A stretch of 64,000 bases of DNA from Desulfosarcina alkanivorans (lineage in GTDB: Bacteria > Desulfobacterota > Desulfobacteria > Desulfobacterales > Desulfosarcinaceae), in assembly GCF_009688945.1 (NCBI RefSeq), contig NZ_AP021874.1, positions 1,984,001-2,048,000 of the forward strand. Reading direction: 5' to 3'. Below the pieces are notes generated by a model. The model made no database searches, was not told where the DNA came from, and worked only from the letters and a program-made list of their open reading frames with translations. Shown here one piece after another: positions 1 through 8,625 of the stretch; position 1 is the first letter of the stretch, and each line of letters opens with the position of its first letter. The translations under genes were made by a program, and so were the position numbers.

Positions 1-1
1 T

Positions 2-2344
2 GAAACCACCGCCGACATCGACCCCCTGGACCAGGTCATCGGCCAGGAACGGGCCGTCCGGGCCATCACCTTCGGCCTGGAGATGAAAAGCGCCGGCTAC
101 CACATCTTTGTCACCGGTCCGGAAGGCACCGGCAAAACCACCATCGTCCAGGACATCATCCGCAAAGCCGCCAGGGACCTGCCCACCCCTCCGGACTGGT
201 GCATGGTCAACAATTTCAAGGATGAATACCGCCCCATTGCCCTGCCGGTAAAACCCGGCCATGGCTCCCGTTTCGCCAAAAGCCTCAACCGGCTGGTAGC
301 CGACCTGAAAATCCGCCTGCCCAAAGAGTTCCAGACGGACCCGTTCCGTGAAAAGGTCGTCGAAATACAGAAACGACACGGTGAGCAGAAAAAGGACCAC
401 TTCGCCGCGCTGGACCGCTCGGCCCTGGAAAAACACCTGAAAGTGGAAAAAACACCCTCGGGCTATCAGACCCTCCCCATCAAGGAGGGCGAACCGTACA
501 CCCAGGAAGAATTCGAGGGGCTTCCCGAGCAGGAGCAAAAGGAGATCGAAAAGCGGGTACAGGGTTTTCAGGAGGAGATCCAGACGGTGATGCGCGAGGT
601 CAGCCGGATCAACCATGCCCAGCAAAAAGAGATTCAACAGCTGGCAGACGAATCGGCCCGTTTTGTTTTACAGAGCCGCCTGGATCTGCTTCGTGAGAAC
701 TATGCCGACCATCCGCCGATCCTCCAATTTCTGGAGGAGATGCAGGAGGACATGGTGGAAAACGTCGCCCTGTTCCTGCCCCGGCAGCAGTCGCCGGAGG
801 AAAATGGCGATGGCGCCCCACCTGCCCAGGTTGTGGAACACTCCCTCAACCGTTACAAGGTCAACGTCCTGGAAGACCGCTCCGGTCTGGACGGCGCGCC
901 GGTGGTCTTCGAGCCCAACCCCACCTACCAGAACATCTTTGGACGAATCGAGAAAAAAGCCTTCATGGGCACACTGGTCACCGACTTCACCATGGTGCAG
1001 TCCGGCTCTCTGCTTCAGGCCAACGGCGGTTTTCTCATCATGGAGGTCGCATCGATACTGACCCACCCTCAGGTTTGGGAATCCCTCAAGCGCGCCCTGC
1101 AGAACAAGATGCTCTGCATCGAGGACATGGCCCACGACATGGGACTGGGCACCGCGTCCCTGCGCCCGGCCCCGGTGGCCCTGGATGTGAAAGTGATCCT
1201 TCTGGGCGGGTACGAACCCTTCCAGATTCTGCAGAACTATGACCCCAAGTTCAACAAGATCTTCCGGGTGCGGGCGGATTTCGACTATGAAGTCACCCGC
1301 ACCGACGAGACCGTCAGGCTCTATGCCCAGTTCATCGCCCGGGTATGCCGGGATGAACGCCTGCTGCCCTTCACCGCAGACGGGGTCGCATCCGTGGTGG
1401 AATACGGTGAGAAGGCCATCGACAGCAAAAACAAGCTTTCCCTGCGGTTCGGCAGCGTCACCGGGGTAATCAAGGAAGCCGATTACTGGGCCAGGAAGGA
1501 GGATGCCGACCGGGTGACCGCCGCCCATGTGGTCAAGGCGTTCACGGAATACCGGTTCCGCTACAACCTCTACGAAGAGAAAATCCACGAAAATTACGTG
1601 GAAGACACCATCATGATCGATGTCGCCGGTGAAGCGGTGGGGCAGGTCAATGCCCTGGCCGTCTACCAGATGGGCGAAATCGCATTCGGACGGCCGTCGC
1701 GCATCACCGCCGAAACCTTCATGGGCAAAGCCGGGGTCATCAACATCGAACGCGAATCCAAGCTGTCCGGAAAGACCCACGACAAGGGGGTATTGATCCT
1801 CTCCGGATACCTGGGCCGCACCTTTGCCCAGCGCTACCCCCTGAGCCTGTCCATCAGCGTGACGTTCGAGCAGAGCTACAGCGGCATCGACGGCGACAGC
1901 GCCTCGTCCACGGAACTGTATGCCATCCTCTCCAGCCTGTCGAAAGTCCCCATCCGCCAGGGCATCGCCGTCACCGGATCGGTGAACCAGAAGGGCCAGG
2001 TCCAGGCCATCGGCGGCGTGAACCAGAAAATCGAGGGATTCTTCGATGTCTGCCGCAGCAAGGGACTGACCGGCAGGCAGGGGGTCATGATCCCTGCCGC
2101 CAATGTAAAAAACCTGATGTTGAAAAAAAGCGTCGTTGACGCCGTCAAGGAGGGGCAGTTCACCGTCTGGCAGGTGGCCACCATCGAGGAGGGCATCGAA
2201 ATTCTCACCGGTAAAACTGCCGGCAGGCCTGACAAAGAAGGAAATTACCCCTCCGAGACCCTGTATGGACGGGTGCAGCAGAAACTGAAAACGTATCTGG
2301 AACAGAGCCTGAAACTCAAAAAACCGTATGTGTCGGAAAAATAG
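2..2344 (+). CDS. Lon-like ATP-dependent protease (LonB/AAA_32 type), 5' end outside window
   Basis: Cytoplasmic ATP-dependent serine protease that unfolds and degrades proteins. The reading frame is open from base 2, and the residues before the first ATG at 83 (DPLDQVIGQERAVRAI) are typical of this family, so the true start lies upstream of the window. A Walker A motif (GPEGTGKT) follows at once. A helical, charged insertion typical of the AAA_32 group comes next, then the C-terminal Lon protease domain. There the Ser of GDSASS and the Lys of GGVNQKIEGFF form the Ser-Lys dyad. The gene stands alone and faces the convergent NtrC-type regulator. The family is certain; the substrates are unknown. 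Confidence 0.93.
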   Translation, partial: ETTADIDPLDQVIGQERAVRAITFGLEMKSAGYHIFVTGPEGTGKTTIVQDIIRKAARDLPTPPDWCMVNNFKDEYRPIALPVKPGHGSRFAKSLNRLVADLKIRLPKEFQTDPFREKVVEIQKRHGEQKKDHFAALDRSALEKHLKVEKTPSGYQTLPIKEGEPYTQEEFEGLPEQEQKEIEKRVQGFQEEIQTVMREVSRINHAQQKEIQQLADESARFVLQSRLDLLRENYADHPPILQFLEEMQEDMVENVALFLPRQQSPEENGDGAPPAQVVEHSLNRYKVNVLEDRSGLDGAPVVFEPNPTYQNIFGRIEKKAFMGTLVTDFTMVQSGSLLQANGGFLIMEVASILTHPQVWESLKRALQNKMLCIEDMAHDMGLGTASLRPAPVALDVKVILLGGYEPFQILQNYDPKFNKIFRVRADFDYEVTRTDETVRLYAQFIARVCRDERLLPFTADGVASVVEYGEKAIDSKNKLSLRFGSVTGVIKEADYWARKEDADRVTAAHVVKAFTEYRFRYNLYEEKIHENYVEDTIMIDVAGEAVGQVNALAVYQMGEIAFGRPSRITAETFMGKAGVINIERESKLSGKTHDKGVLILSGYLGRTFAQRYPLSLSISVTFEQSYSGIDGDSASSTELYAILSSLSKVPIRQGIAVTGSVNQKGQVQAIGGVNQKIEGFFDVCRSKGLTGRQGVMIPAANVKNLMLKKSVVDAVKEGQFTVWQVATIEEGIEILTGKTAGRPDKEGNYPSETLYGRVQQKLKTYLEQSLKLKKPYVSEK

Positions 2345-2531
2345 ATGCTTTTCAGTTAGGCTCCTGCCCCGGCTGTCATCCCCTTTTCTCGAGGGGCAAG
2401 CCCATTGATGACATCCTGACGGGAGCGTTGCGGTCTTTGATACCCGGAAATATCGACAGGCATTCATGGTGGCGCAAAATGTGGTTGCCCGAAAACCCTG
2501 ACGCTTCAGTTTCCTTGGGTGCCATAATGGC

Positions 2532-3968
2532 TCAAATTCCGTTTCGGTTTCCCTCAGAGGCCGTCTCCTGATTTTCCGGAGTCCTTCTTCCCATGATTTT
2601 CTTGTACTGGTACCTGAAGGCATGGTGTTTCAGATTCAGAAGTCTGGCGGCACGGGTTTCATTGCCCTTTGCCAGGGCCATGGCCTGGGAAAAGTAAAAT
2701 TCATCCATATATGTTCTCATGGCATTCAGGTCCACTCCTTTTGGAGATAACGGTGCCAAATCAAAATGCGGAATGTCACCTGCATCTTCTCCGGCGCTAA
2801 AATCGCCCAACCCCAGGTCCTCGGACGTTAGTTCCGGCCCCGCAGCCGTGAGAACGGCGCGCTCCATCATGTTTTTCAACTCCCGGACATTTCCCTCCCA
2901 GGTATGGGTTTTTAACAGTTCCAGGGCCGTCTGGCTGATCCCGGTCAACGATCTGTCGAACTTTTCGTTGAACATCTGCAGGAAATACCTGGTAAAAATC
3001 AGGATATCATCATCCCTTTCTTTCAGAGAAGGCTCCTGGATCTTGATGACGCCGATTCTGTAGAAAAGATCCCTGCGGTAGGTATCCTTTCCGATCATCT
3101 CTTCCAGGTTTTTGTTGGTAGCGGAGACAATTCGGGTTGCGACTCTCTTTTTCTCGGTACCGCCCACCTTGTAGAACTCACCGTCTTCCATGAACCGGAG
3201 CAATTTGGCCTGTGCATCAAGGTTCAAATCTCCCACCTCATCCAGAAACAGGGTGCCCTTGTCTGCCATTTCGATCAGTCCTTTTTTCCCGCCGGCATTG
3301 GCCCCACTGAAGGCCCCTTTTTCATAGCCGAAAAGTTCGCTTTCAATAAGATTAGGGGGAATGGCCGCACAGTTGACCGTGATAAAGGGTCCTGAAAAAT
3401 TCGGGCTTCTGTGGTGGATGGTATTGGCAATCAACTCCTTGCCGGTGCCGGTTTCCCCGATGATAAGGACCGGGGTGTCCGGGCTTTTGGCCACTTTTTC
3501 GACATAATCCAGAATGTCGCGGAACACCTGGCTTTCGCCGATGAAAAATGGCATGTTTTTTCGGATCAGCTTTTCCTGGAGACTTTTGATTTCCTTTTTC
3601 AGACGAATCGTTTCTAAGGCGTTGGCAATGGCAACTTCCAGCCCTTCCATTTGAAGGGGCTTGACAATGTAGTCATAGGCGCCTTGCTTCATGCACTGGA
3701 TCACGGAATGGATATCCTCATAGGCGGTGATCATGATCACCGGAAGATCGGGGTTGACCGCTTTGAGTTCCTGCAAAGCCTGGATCCCGTTCATACCGGG
3801 CAGACCAATATCCAAAAGCACCAGGTCCGGATCATGGGCTTCGAGATTTTGAAGGGCGTCTTCAGCGGTCATGTATGAAAACAACCGGTAATCCTCTTCA
3901 AAACATGCGGTAATGCCCTCCCTGATGGTCTTTTCATCATCAACGATGAACAGGGTGTAATCGGTCAT
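2532..3968 (-). CDS. Sigma-54-dependent response regulator, NtrC family
   Basis: Activates RNA polymerase with sigma-54 after phosphorylation by a histidine kinase. The 478 residues read as a receiver (acidic DD near residue 10, phospho-acceptor Asp53 in LLDIGLPG), a central AAA+ domain (Walker A GETGTGKE, Walker B-type LFLDEVGD) and a C-terminal Fis-type helix-turn-helix (NETRAARLLNLKHHAFRYQY). The sigma-54 contact loop is GAFSGA instead of the usual GAFTGA. The gene lies 75 bases downstream of, and on the same strand as, a histidine kinase remnant that looks like its former partner. With that kinase truncated, its input is uncertain. Targets cannot be read from the window. Confidence 0.93.
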   Translation of the reverse strand: MTDYTLFIVDDEKTIREGITACFEEDYRLFSYMTAEDALQNLEAHDPDLVLLDIGLPGMNGIQALQELKAVNPDLPVIMITAYEDIHSVIQCMKQGAYDYIVKPLQMEGLEVAIANALETIRLKKEIKSLQEKLIRKNMPFFIGESQVFRDILDYVEKVAKSPDTPVLIIGETGTGKELIANTIHHRSPNFSGPFITVNCAAIPPNLIESELFGYEKGAFSGANAGGKKGLIEMADKGTLFLDEVGDLNLDAQAKLLRFMEDGEFYKVGGTEKKRVATRIVSATNKNLEEMIGKDTYRRDLFYRIGVIKIQEPSLKERDDDILIFTRYFLQMFNEKFDRSLTGISQTALELLKTHTWEGNVRELKNMMERAVLTAAGPELTSEDLGLGDFSAGEDAGDIPHFDLAPLSPKGVDLNAMRTYMDEFYFSQAMALAKGNETRAARLLNLKHHAFRYQYKKIMGRRTPENQETASEGNRNGI

Positions 3969-4043
3969 GGGTTCTCCTTGGGCTGGTTTCCATTATCGGC
4001 ATGGTTAGTTTGTAAACGTTTATCTGCCCCCCCATCATCAAAA

Positions 4044-4640
4044 TCACCGGTCGGGGGGCTGGATACGGGGATTTCGATCAAAAAACAGCCCCCCCAGATC
4101 CGATCGCCTTACGGCGATCTTTCCCCTGTGGTCGGTGATGATTCTATGACAAAGGCTCAGGCCGATCCCCGTGCTATTCTCCTTGGTGGTAAAGAAGGGT
4201 TCAAACACTTTCCCGCTTAAATCCCGAGGAATGCCTGGACCATCGTCTTCTACCCGCAAAACAACCTTTTGCCTGCAGGATTGCGATGACACCTTGATGA
4301 CGCCGTGATTCCGGTTCTGGAGAATCGCATCTGCGGCATTGTTGATCAGATTCAAGACCACCTCTTCAATCATATGGGGTTCTGCGTAGCATTCCGGCAG
4401 ATTGTCATCCAGATTTTCACCGATATCGATTCCTTCTTTGTAGAGGGTAAAACGGGTCAGATTGACAGCCTCTGCCACCGGTGCATTCACATTGATCCGT
4501 GCAAACTGGGGTTCCGTCGGCTTGGCGAAATTCATTACCCGTTTGATCACCAACTCTATCTTTTGCGATGCGGACCGCGCCGCCTCGATTGAAGCATTGA
4601 CCTTTTGGGCTTTACTGGGATTTTGAAAATACTTTTCTAT
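4044..4640 (-). pseudogene. Histidine kinase remnant: end of dimerisation helix plus ATPase domain, 5' part missing
   Basis: Only the C-terminal half of a sensor kinase remains. Read upstream of the TTG at 4553, the minus frame continues into kinase-like sequence (YFQNPSKAQKVNASIEAARS, then KIELVIKRVMNFAKP) and meets a stop at 4671-4673. The ATP-binding domain is complete: N box (HMIEEVVLNLINNAADAI), G1 box (EDDGPGIP), F box (FEPFFTTK) and G2 box (GIGLSLCH). No H box is present, so it could not autophosphorylate in the normal way. Similarity to kinases stops near 4640, where GcvT-like sequence begins on the opposite strand. It was probably co-transcribed with the NtrC-type regulator. Breakpoint placement is by eye, within about 20 bases. 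Confidence 0.75.
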
Positions 4641-4645
4641 GGTTC

Positions 4646-5116
4646 CCAGAAAAGGGAAAAGATATGGGCGTTATGGCCTGTTCCGTGAACAGCGTATTCC
4701 CTTTGAGAATGGAAGCCGCTTTGCTGTGGCGCCGGTTTGACCTGATGGAAAACACTCCCTGGGAAGTAAACATGGGTTGGTCTGTCCATCTGAAAAAAGG
4801 GGATTTCCGCGGTAAGGAAGCACTCGTGGCCGCAAAGGGTAAAGAACGCTTTAAACTCGCCGGGATCGAGGTTGACCTCGATCGTGCACTGGCAGGCGGC
4901 GAAAAGCTGATGATCGACGGCAAAGAGGTTGGCAGGGTCCATGACAAGCCGGCCTGGTCCCACCGGCTGAACAAATCCCTCGCCATCGTCCGCCTGGATC
5001 CTGAATTGACTGTTATCGGAACCCGGCTGGAAGTGGCCGGGGAGGATGGTACCTGCACGGCCACGGTGGTGAAGTTTCCGGTCTATGATACCGAAAAAAC
5101 AAGAACCCATCAGTAG
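4646..5116 (+). pseudogene. Aminomethyltransferase (GcvT)-like fragment, N-terminal two thirds missing
   Basis: The plus frame resembles the C-terminal part of folate-binding GcvT-like methyltransferases. It carries the LRMEA motif, then GWSVHLKKGDFRGKEAL, and ends with the beta-barrel segment (GTRLEVAGEDG, VVKFPVYD). Full GcvT proteins are about 360 residues; only about 155 remain. The first in-frame ATG, at 4664, follows a chance purine-rich stretch, but family similarity already starts near 4646, so this is a truncated gene. The upstream neighbour is a kinase fragment on the other strand, which marks a rearrangement. The corrinoid protein follows 42 bases later, so the intact ancestor was probably part of a methyl-transfer operon. 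It may still be translated, but is unlikely to be active. Confidence 0.75.
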
Positions 5117-5158
5117 CGTGGCGGAAAAATTGTCATCCTGTATAAAGGAGCAGTCATC

Positions 5159-5782
5159 ATGACGACCCAGGACATTTTCAACGCCGTGCTGGCCTTTGAC
5201 GAGGCCGCGGTAACGGCCAGAACCCAGGCGGAAATCGACGCCGGCACGGCCATCGACGCCATCTTGAACGACGGCCTGATCAGCGCCATGGACGAGGTGG
5301 GTGAACGGTTCAGTGCCGGCGAACTGTTCGTACCCGAAATGCTCATGGCGGCCCAGGCCATGAAGTCCGGCCTGGGGCTGCTCAAGCCCCACCTGGCCGA
5401 GGGCCAGGGCCAGAGCAAGGGGGTCGTGGTCATCGGCACGGTCAAGGGCGACCTGCACGACATCGGCAAGAACCTGGTCTCCATGATGATGGAAGGCGCC
5501 GGGTTCGAGGTGGTGGACCTGGGGGTGGACGTGGACAGCGAGGCCTTCGTCCGGACGGCGGCGGAGAAGAAGGCCGACGTGATCGCCCTGTCGGCCCTGC
5601 TGACCACCACCATGCCGTCCATGGAGAGCACGGTCAAGGCGGTCAAAGAGGCCGGCATGGCGACCCGGACCATCATCGGGGGCGCCCCGGTGACCCAGGC
5701 CTTCGCCGACCAGATCGGCGCCGACGGTTACAGCGCCGACGCCCCGGGGGCGGTCAAGCTGGTGAAACAGCTGGTAGGCTGA
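5159..5782 (+). CDS. Corrinoid (B12-binding) methyltransferase protein, MttC/MtbC-like
   Basis: Carries a methyl group on cobalamin between a substrate-specific methyltransferase and a pterin or thiol methyl acceptor. At 207 residues it has the usual length: an N-terminal helical cap (about 1-90) and a B12-binding Rossmann domain with the DxHxxG cobalt-ligand motif in KGDLHDIGKN. The C-terminal nucleotide-loop glycines (IGGAPVT) are present. The start at 5159 is supported by AAAGGAG at 5144-5150. It is the only whole gene of a small methyl-transfer locus, flanked by a GcvT-like fragment and a broken pterin-dependent methyltransferase. Its substrate (glycine betaine, methylamines or other) is not evident, and no MttB-type gene is nearby. 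Confidence 0.92.
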   Translation: MTTQDIFNAVLAFDEAAVTARTQAEIDAGTAIDAILNDGLISAMDEVGERFSAGELFVPEMLMAAQAMKSGLGLLKPHLAEGQGQSKGVVVIGTVKGDLHDIGKNLVSMMMEGAGFEVVDLGVDVDSEAFVRTAAEKKADVIALSALLTTTMPSMESTVKAVKEAGMATRTIIGGAPVTQAFADQIGADGYSADAPGAVKLVKQLVG

Positions 5783-5801
5783 AGGGGTTTAGGCACTAGG
5801 A

Positions 5802-5816
5802 GCGGCTTCCAGCCGC
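5802..5816. repeat. Short perfect hairpin (GCGGCT/AGCCGC)
   Basis: Six-base arms around a TCC loop lie 20 bases after the corrinoid gene stop. Similar GCGGCTTCCAGCCGC palindromes are common intergenic repeats in related genomes (recalled, not checked). No T run follows, so it may be an mRNA-stabilising or REP-like element and not a terminator. Confidence 0.45.
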
Positions 5817-5822
5817 GATCAA

Positions 5823-6028
5823 TTGGACCCGGAACCCGGAGCAGATACCACGATCATCATCGGCGAACTGATCAACGCCAGCCGCAAGGCGATCGAGGCG
5901 GCCATCGAAACCCAGGATGCCGCGGCCATCCAGCAGGTGGCCACGGACCAGGCCGAGGCCGGGCCGACTACATCGAGGTCAACGCCGGCATTTTCGTGGT
6001 CATGGAGCCCGAATATCTCCGCACATGA
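5823..6028 (+). pseudogene. Pterin-dependent methyltransferase (MtgA/MtrH-like) remnant, frameshifted and truncated
   Basis: The first 46 residues (TIIIGELINASRKAIEAA, then QDAAAIQQVATDQAEAG) match the start of CH3-tetrahydrofolate methyltransferases, whose full length is about 270-300 residues. One base appears to be missing near 5960: adding one G restores the family sequence ADYIEVNAGIFV. That frame then ends at a TGA at 6026-6028. No remaining pterin-binding barrel can be found downstream. An intact version would have returned the methyl group from the adjacent corrinoid protein to tetrahydrofolate. A sequencing error could explain the frameshift but not the missing three quarters. Confidence 0.7.
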
Positions 6029-6033
6029 GATCG

Positions 6034-6075
6034 AAAAAGGCCAACCTCCGGATGCCGGGGGTGGCCTTTTTGATT
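6034..6075. terminator. Bidirectional rho-independent terminator
   Basis: AAAAAGGCC at 6034-6042 pairs with GGCCTTTTT at 6063-6071, with additional CCTCCGG/CCGGGGG pairing inside. The stem is flanked by A and T runs and can work on both strands. It sits between the methyltransferase remnant on plus and the end of the convergent gamma-glutamyltransferase gene on minus. Confidence 0.8.
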
Positions 6076-6164
6076 GTGAGGATTTCCTGAGCTGTACCCG
6101 ATGCCGGCTTCCTCTGGATCGACATTGATCCCGCCCACACGTGATTCCGGTAAGAACTACGACC

Positions 6165-8021
6165 CTACCGGCCCCCCACCGCGCCATCGCGCCGCTGGTC
6201 GGCGCCACCTATCAGGTATGAGTGTTTATGGCAGCGGCCCTTGGCGTGCCATTTTCCCCTTCCGCAATGATCGCATTCGACGACCTGAATGATCGACAAT
6301 CCGCTTGTCTGGGCGATGATGCCGACACGATCCTCCGGCGGGACCGACAGGTTGCCGCTGTGTCCACGGTCGACCAGTTCAGCCGCCAATGCCCCGGCAT
6401 CGTAATCCAGGGTGACCCCCGGAATCGGTTCCTCGAGATCCGTGCGCCCGTTGCGGTTCATGTAATGCGGGACATTGATCGCTTCCTGGGGATCAAGGCC
6501 AAAGTCCAACACGTTCATGATCGATTGGGCCGTGTACCCGATGATTCGCGACCCCCCGGGAGACCCTGTCACCAACGCCACCTCGCCCTCCTCATCGAAA
6601 ACGATGGTCGGTGACATGGAACTGCGAGGTCGTTTGTCGGGCTGGACACGATTGGCAATCGGAACGCCGTCGTCGTCCTCGAAGGCAAACGAAAAATCAG
6701 TCAGCTCGTTATTGAGCAGAAATCCTCGCACCATCACCCCATTGCCGAATGAACTCTCTATCGTCGTGGTCATGGAAAGCGCGTTGCCGTAGCGATCAAC
6801 AATCGAAACATGACTGGTGCCACTCAGTTTGGCAGCAGGGTCGGGTGCGTATGGATCGAAGTCGTCTGGTGGGGTCCCCGGTTCGGCTGTCCCCATGTCC
6901 GTGCCGGTGATCAGGGCAGCACGATCCGCCAGATAGTCCTTGTCCAGCATACCGACCACCGGGACGGTGATGAAATCGCTGTCTGCAACGTATTTATTCC
7001 GGTCGGCGAAAGCCAGCCGGCCGGCCTGGGTGAAAAAATGCACCACCTCAACATCGAGGGGTGGGTAGCCCGTCAGATCGAAATTTTCGAGAATGCCGAG
7101 AATCTGCCCCACTGCCAGTGCGCCGGAGGATGGGGGCCCCATGCCGCACACGCGATAACCCCGGTAGTCAATGCATACCGGCTCACGCACGACCACCCTG
7201 TAATTGGCCAGATCCTCGACCGTCATGTCACCGCCGATATTCAGATCACCCTGCACCGCATCGGCAATATCCCTGGCGATCGCTCCGTAGTAAAAAGCAT
7301 CTGCGCCTTTGCGTGCAAGCGCCTTGAGCGTCCTGGCATATGCCGGGTTCCGCATCCGCGTTCCGGCCGGTTTGGCGGTGCAGTCATCGGTATCGACAAA
7401 ATATTCAAACGCCGCGGGATCCCTGAAGTACAGTCGTACGCCATCCTCACAGGAGGAATTCCTCTCGAGCAGCCCCGCCACTTGCGAACTGGTGCGTTCG
7501 GTGAGCTTGAATCCCTTCAGTGCCAGCGACCTGGCCTGATTGAAAAGAAGCCGCCAAGGCAGGCGGCCATACTTGTCGTGCATGAACTCCATCATTCTCG
7601 GCGTACCCGGCACGCCGACCGACAGGCCGCTCTGCCAGGCATTGCGGAAGCCAAGGGGGTTGCCGGTATCATCCAAAAAGCGTTTTTCGGTCGCGGCTGA
7701 GGGCGCCTTTTCTCTGGCGTCAATGGTTGTCGTTTTACCGGTTTTCGCATCATGGTAAACAATGAACGCCCCCCCACCGAGGCCGCTGGACTGGGGTTCG
7801 ACCAGGCCGAGTACCGTTTGCACGGCGACCATTGCGTCGGCTGCAGTGCCGCCCATCTTGAGAATCCGTGCCCCGGCCCCGGTTGCCAGCGGATTAGCGG
7901 TGACGACCATCTCCCGCTTGGTGATGACCGCAGTCGGCAGGCCTGAATCGTCCTGCGCCCAGCCTGCTGATGCCAGCAGGCAACCAATCATGACAGTAAA
8001 TATGAATGCTCTGAAATGCAT
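6165..8021 (-). CDS. ggt: Gamma-glutamyltransferase, exported
   Basis: Hydrolyses or transfers the gamma-glutamyl group of glutathione and related peptides in the periplasm. It is an autoprocessing Ntn hydrolase. A signal peptide (MHFRAFIFTVMIGCLLASAG, cleavage near AWAQ) starts the 618 residues. The catalytic and self-cleavage Thr is the one in GTSHVSIVD, and the family motifs GPPSSG and GSPGGSRI are visible. The start is supported by GAGAGGAG upstream. The C-terminus is odd: a Cys/His-rich stretch (CDHCGRGKWHAKGRCHKH) precedes the usual GGADQRRDG ending, where most members have a short acidic loop. The gene is alone and convergent with the methyl-transfer remnants. Confidence 0.94.
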   Translation of the reverse strand: MHFRAFIFTVMIGCLLASAGWAQDDSGLPTAVITKREMVVTANPLATGAGARILKMGGTAADAMVAVQTVLGLVEPQSSGLGGGAFIVYHDAKTGKTTTIDAREKAPSAATEKRFLDDTGNPLGFRNAWQSGLSVGVPGTPRMMEFMHDKYGRLPWRLLFNQARSLALKGFKLTERTSSQVAGLLERNSSCEDGVRLYFRDPAAFEYFVDTDDCTAKPAGTRMRNPAYARTLKALARKGADAFYYGAIARDIADAVQGDLNIGGDMTVEDLANYRVVVREPVCIDYRGYRVCGMGPPSSGALAVGQILGILENFDLTGYPPLDVEVVHFFTQAGRLAFADRNKYVADSDFITVPVVGMLDKDYLADRAALITGTDMGTAEPGTPPDDFDPYAPDPAAKLSGTSHVSIVDRYGNALSMTTTIESSFGNGVMVRGFLLNNELTDFSFAFEDDDGVPIANRVQPDKRPRSSMSPTIVFDEEGEVALVTGSPGGSRIIGYTAQSIMNVLDFGLDPQEAINVPHYMNRNGRTDLEEPIPGVTLDYDAGALAAELVDRGHSGNLSVPPEDRVGIIAQTSGLSIIQVVECDHCGRGKWHAKGRCHKHSYLIGGADQRRDGAVGGR

Positions 8022-8625
8022 GATCTCTACTCCTCTCGCGGATAAGGGGTGGAAGAATTATTCCAGGCCTTCTTGGCGAAGCAGCGATTCCAGTTTTATC
8101 CGGTGAAGGCGGATTAAATGGATTTTACGATCTGAAAAAAGGAAGGATCAAAAAAAGTTTAGGTTCTTTTAGATAGAATGATTGGTTTGTGCGGGTCAAG
8201 TGATAATTCAATTCGGACAGGCTCCATAATGATAATGGGGTTTCGTAAAATGCCGCAATGCAGGTCGCTGCCCATTGCCGTTATATCATTGTGTATCGGT
8301 GATCAGTTCAGGCCATTAAGAATAATCTGCGACGACACGCCATGCCGAATCGTCGGATAGACAGGCCTCGGGGTCAACGGCCGAATCCCAGGCGGCCGGG
8401 CAGGCACATAATGGCTTTCCGGCAAAACAGTGCGCCGCCGTTTCGTGTGGTGACGTGCCGGCATCGAATGGGGCAAAATGATCTCTACGGCCAATGAGCG
8501 CTTTCGGGAACGATTGAGCGAAGCCGTCCGCTCCTTCGGTGCTCAGGGTTCGACGTCGGATTCGACCCCATGCGCTGCAGGTCTGTGTCGCGTATCAATC
8601 TTTTTTCCCGCCTTGGCGAAAACGC
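8022..8625. other. Gene-free stretch of about 600 bases
   Basis: It lies between the divergent start of ggt and the end of the KamA-family gene. Short open frames are present on both strands, but none has a ribosome site or protein-like content that I trust. The ggt promoter must lie near 8030-8150, but I see no clear -35/-10 pair. A plus-strand stretch near 8478-8640 could be a decayed coding remnant, since two frames joined by one shift look protein-like. I cannot name it. Confidence 0.4.

Noticed and set aside
668..2623. 651-codon open frame on the minus strand
   Set aside because: It is antisense to the Lon-like gene, has no recognisable domain, and reflects GC-rich codon bias.
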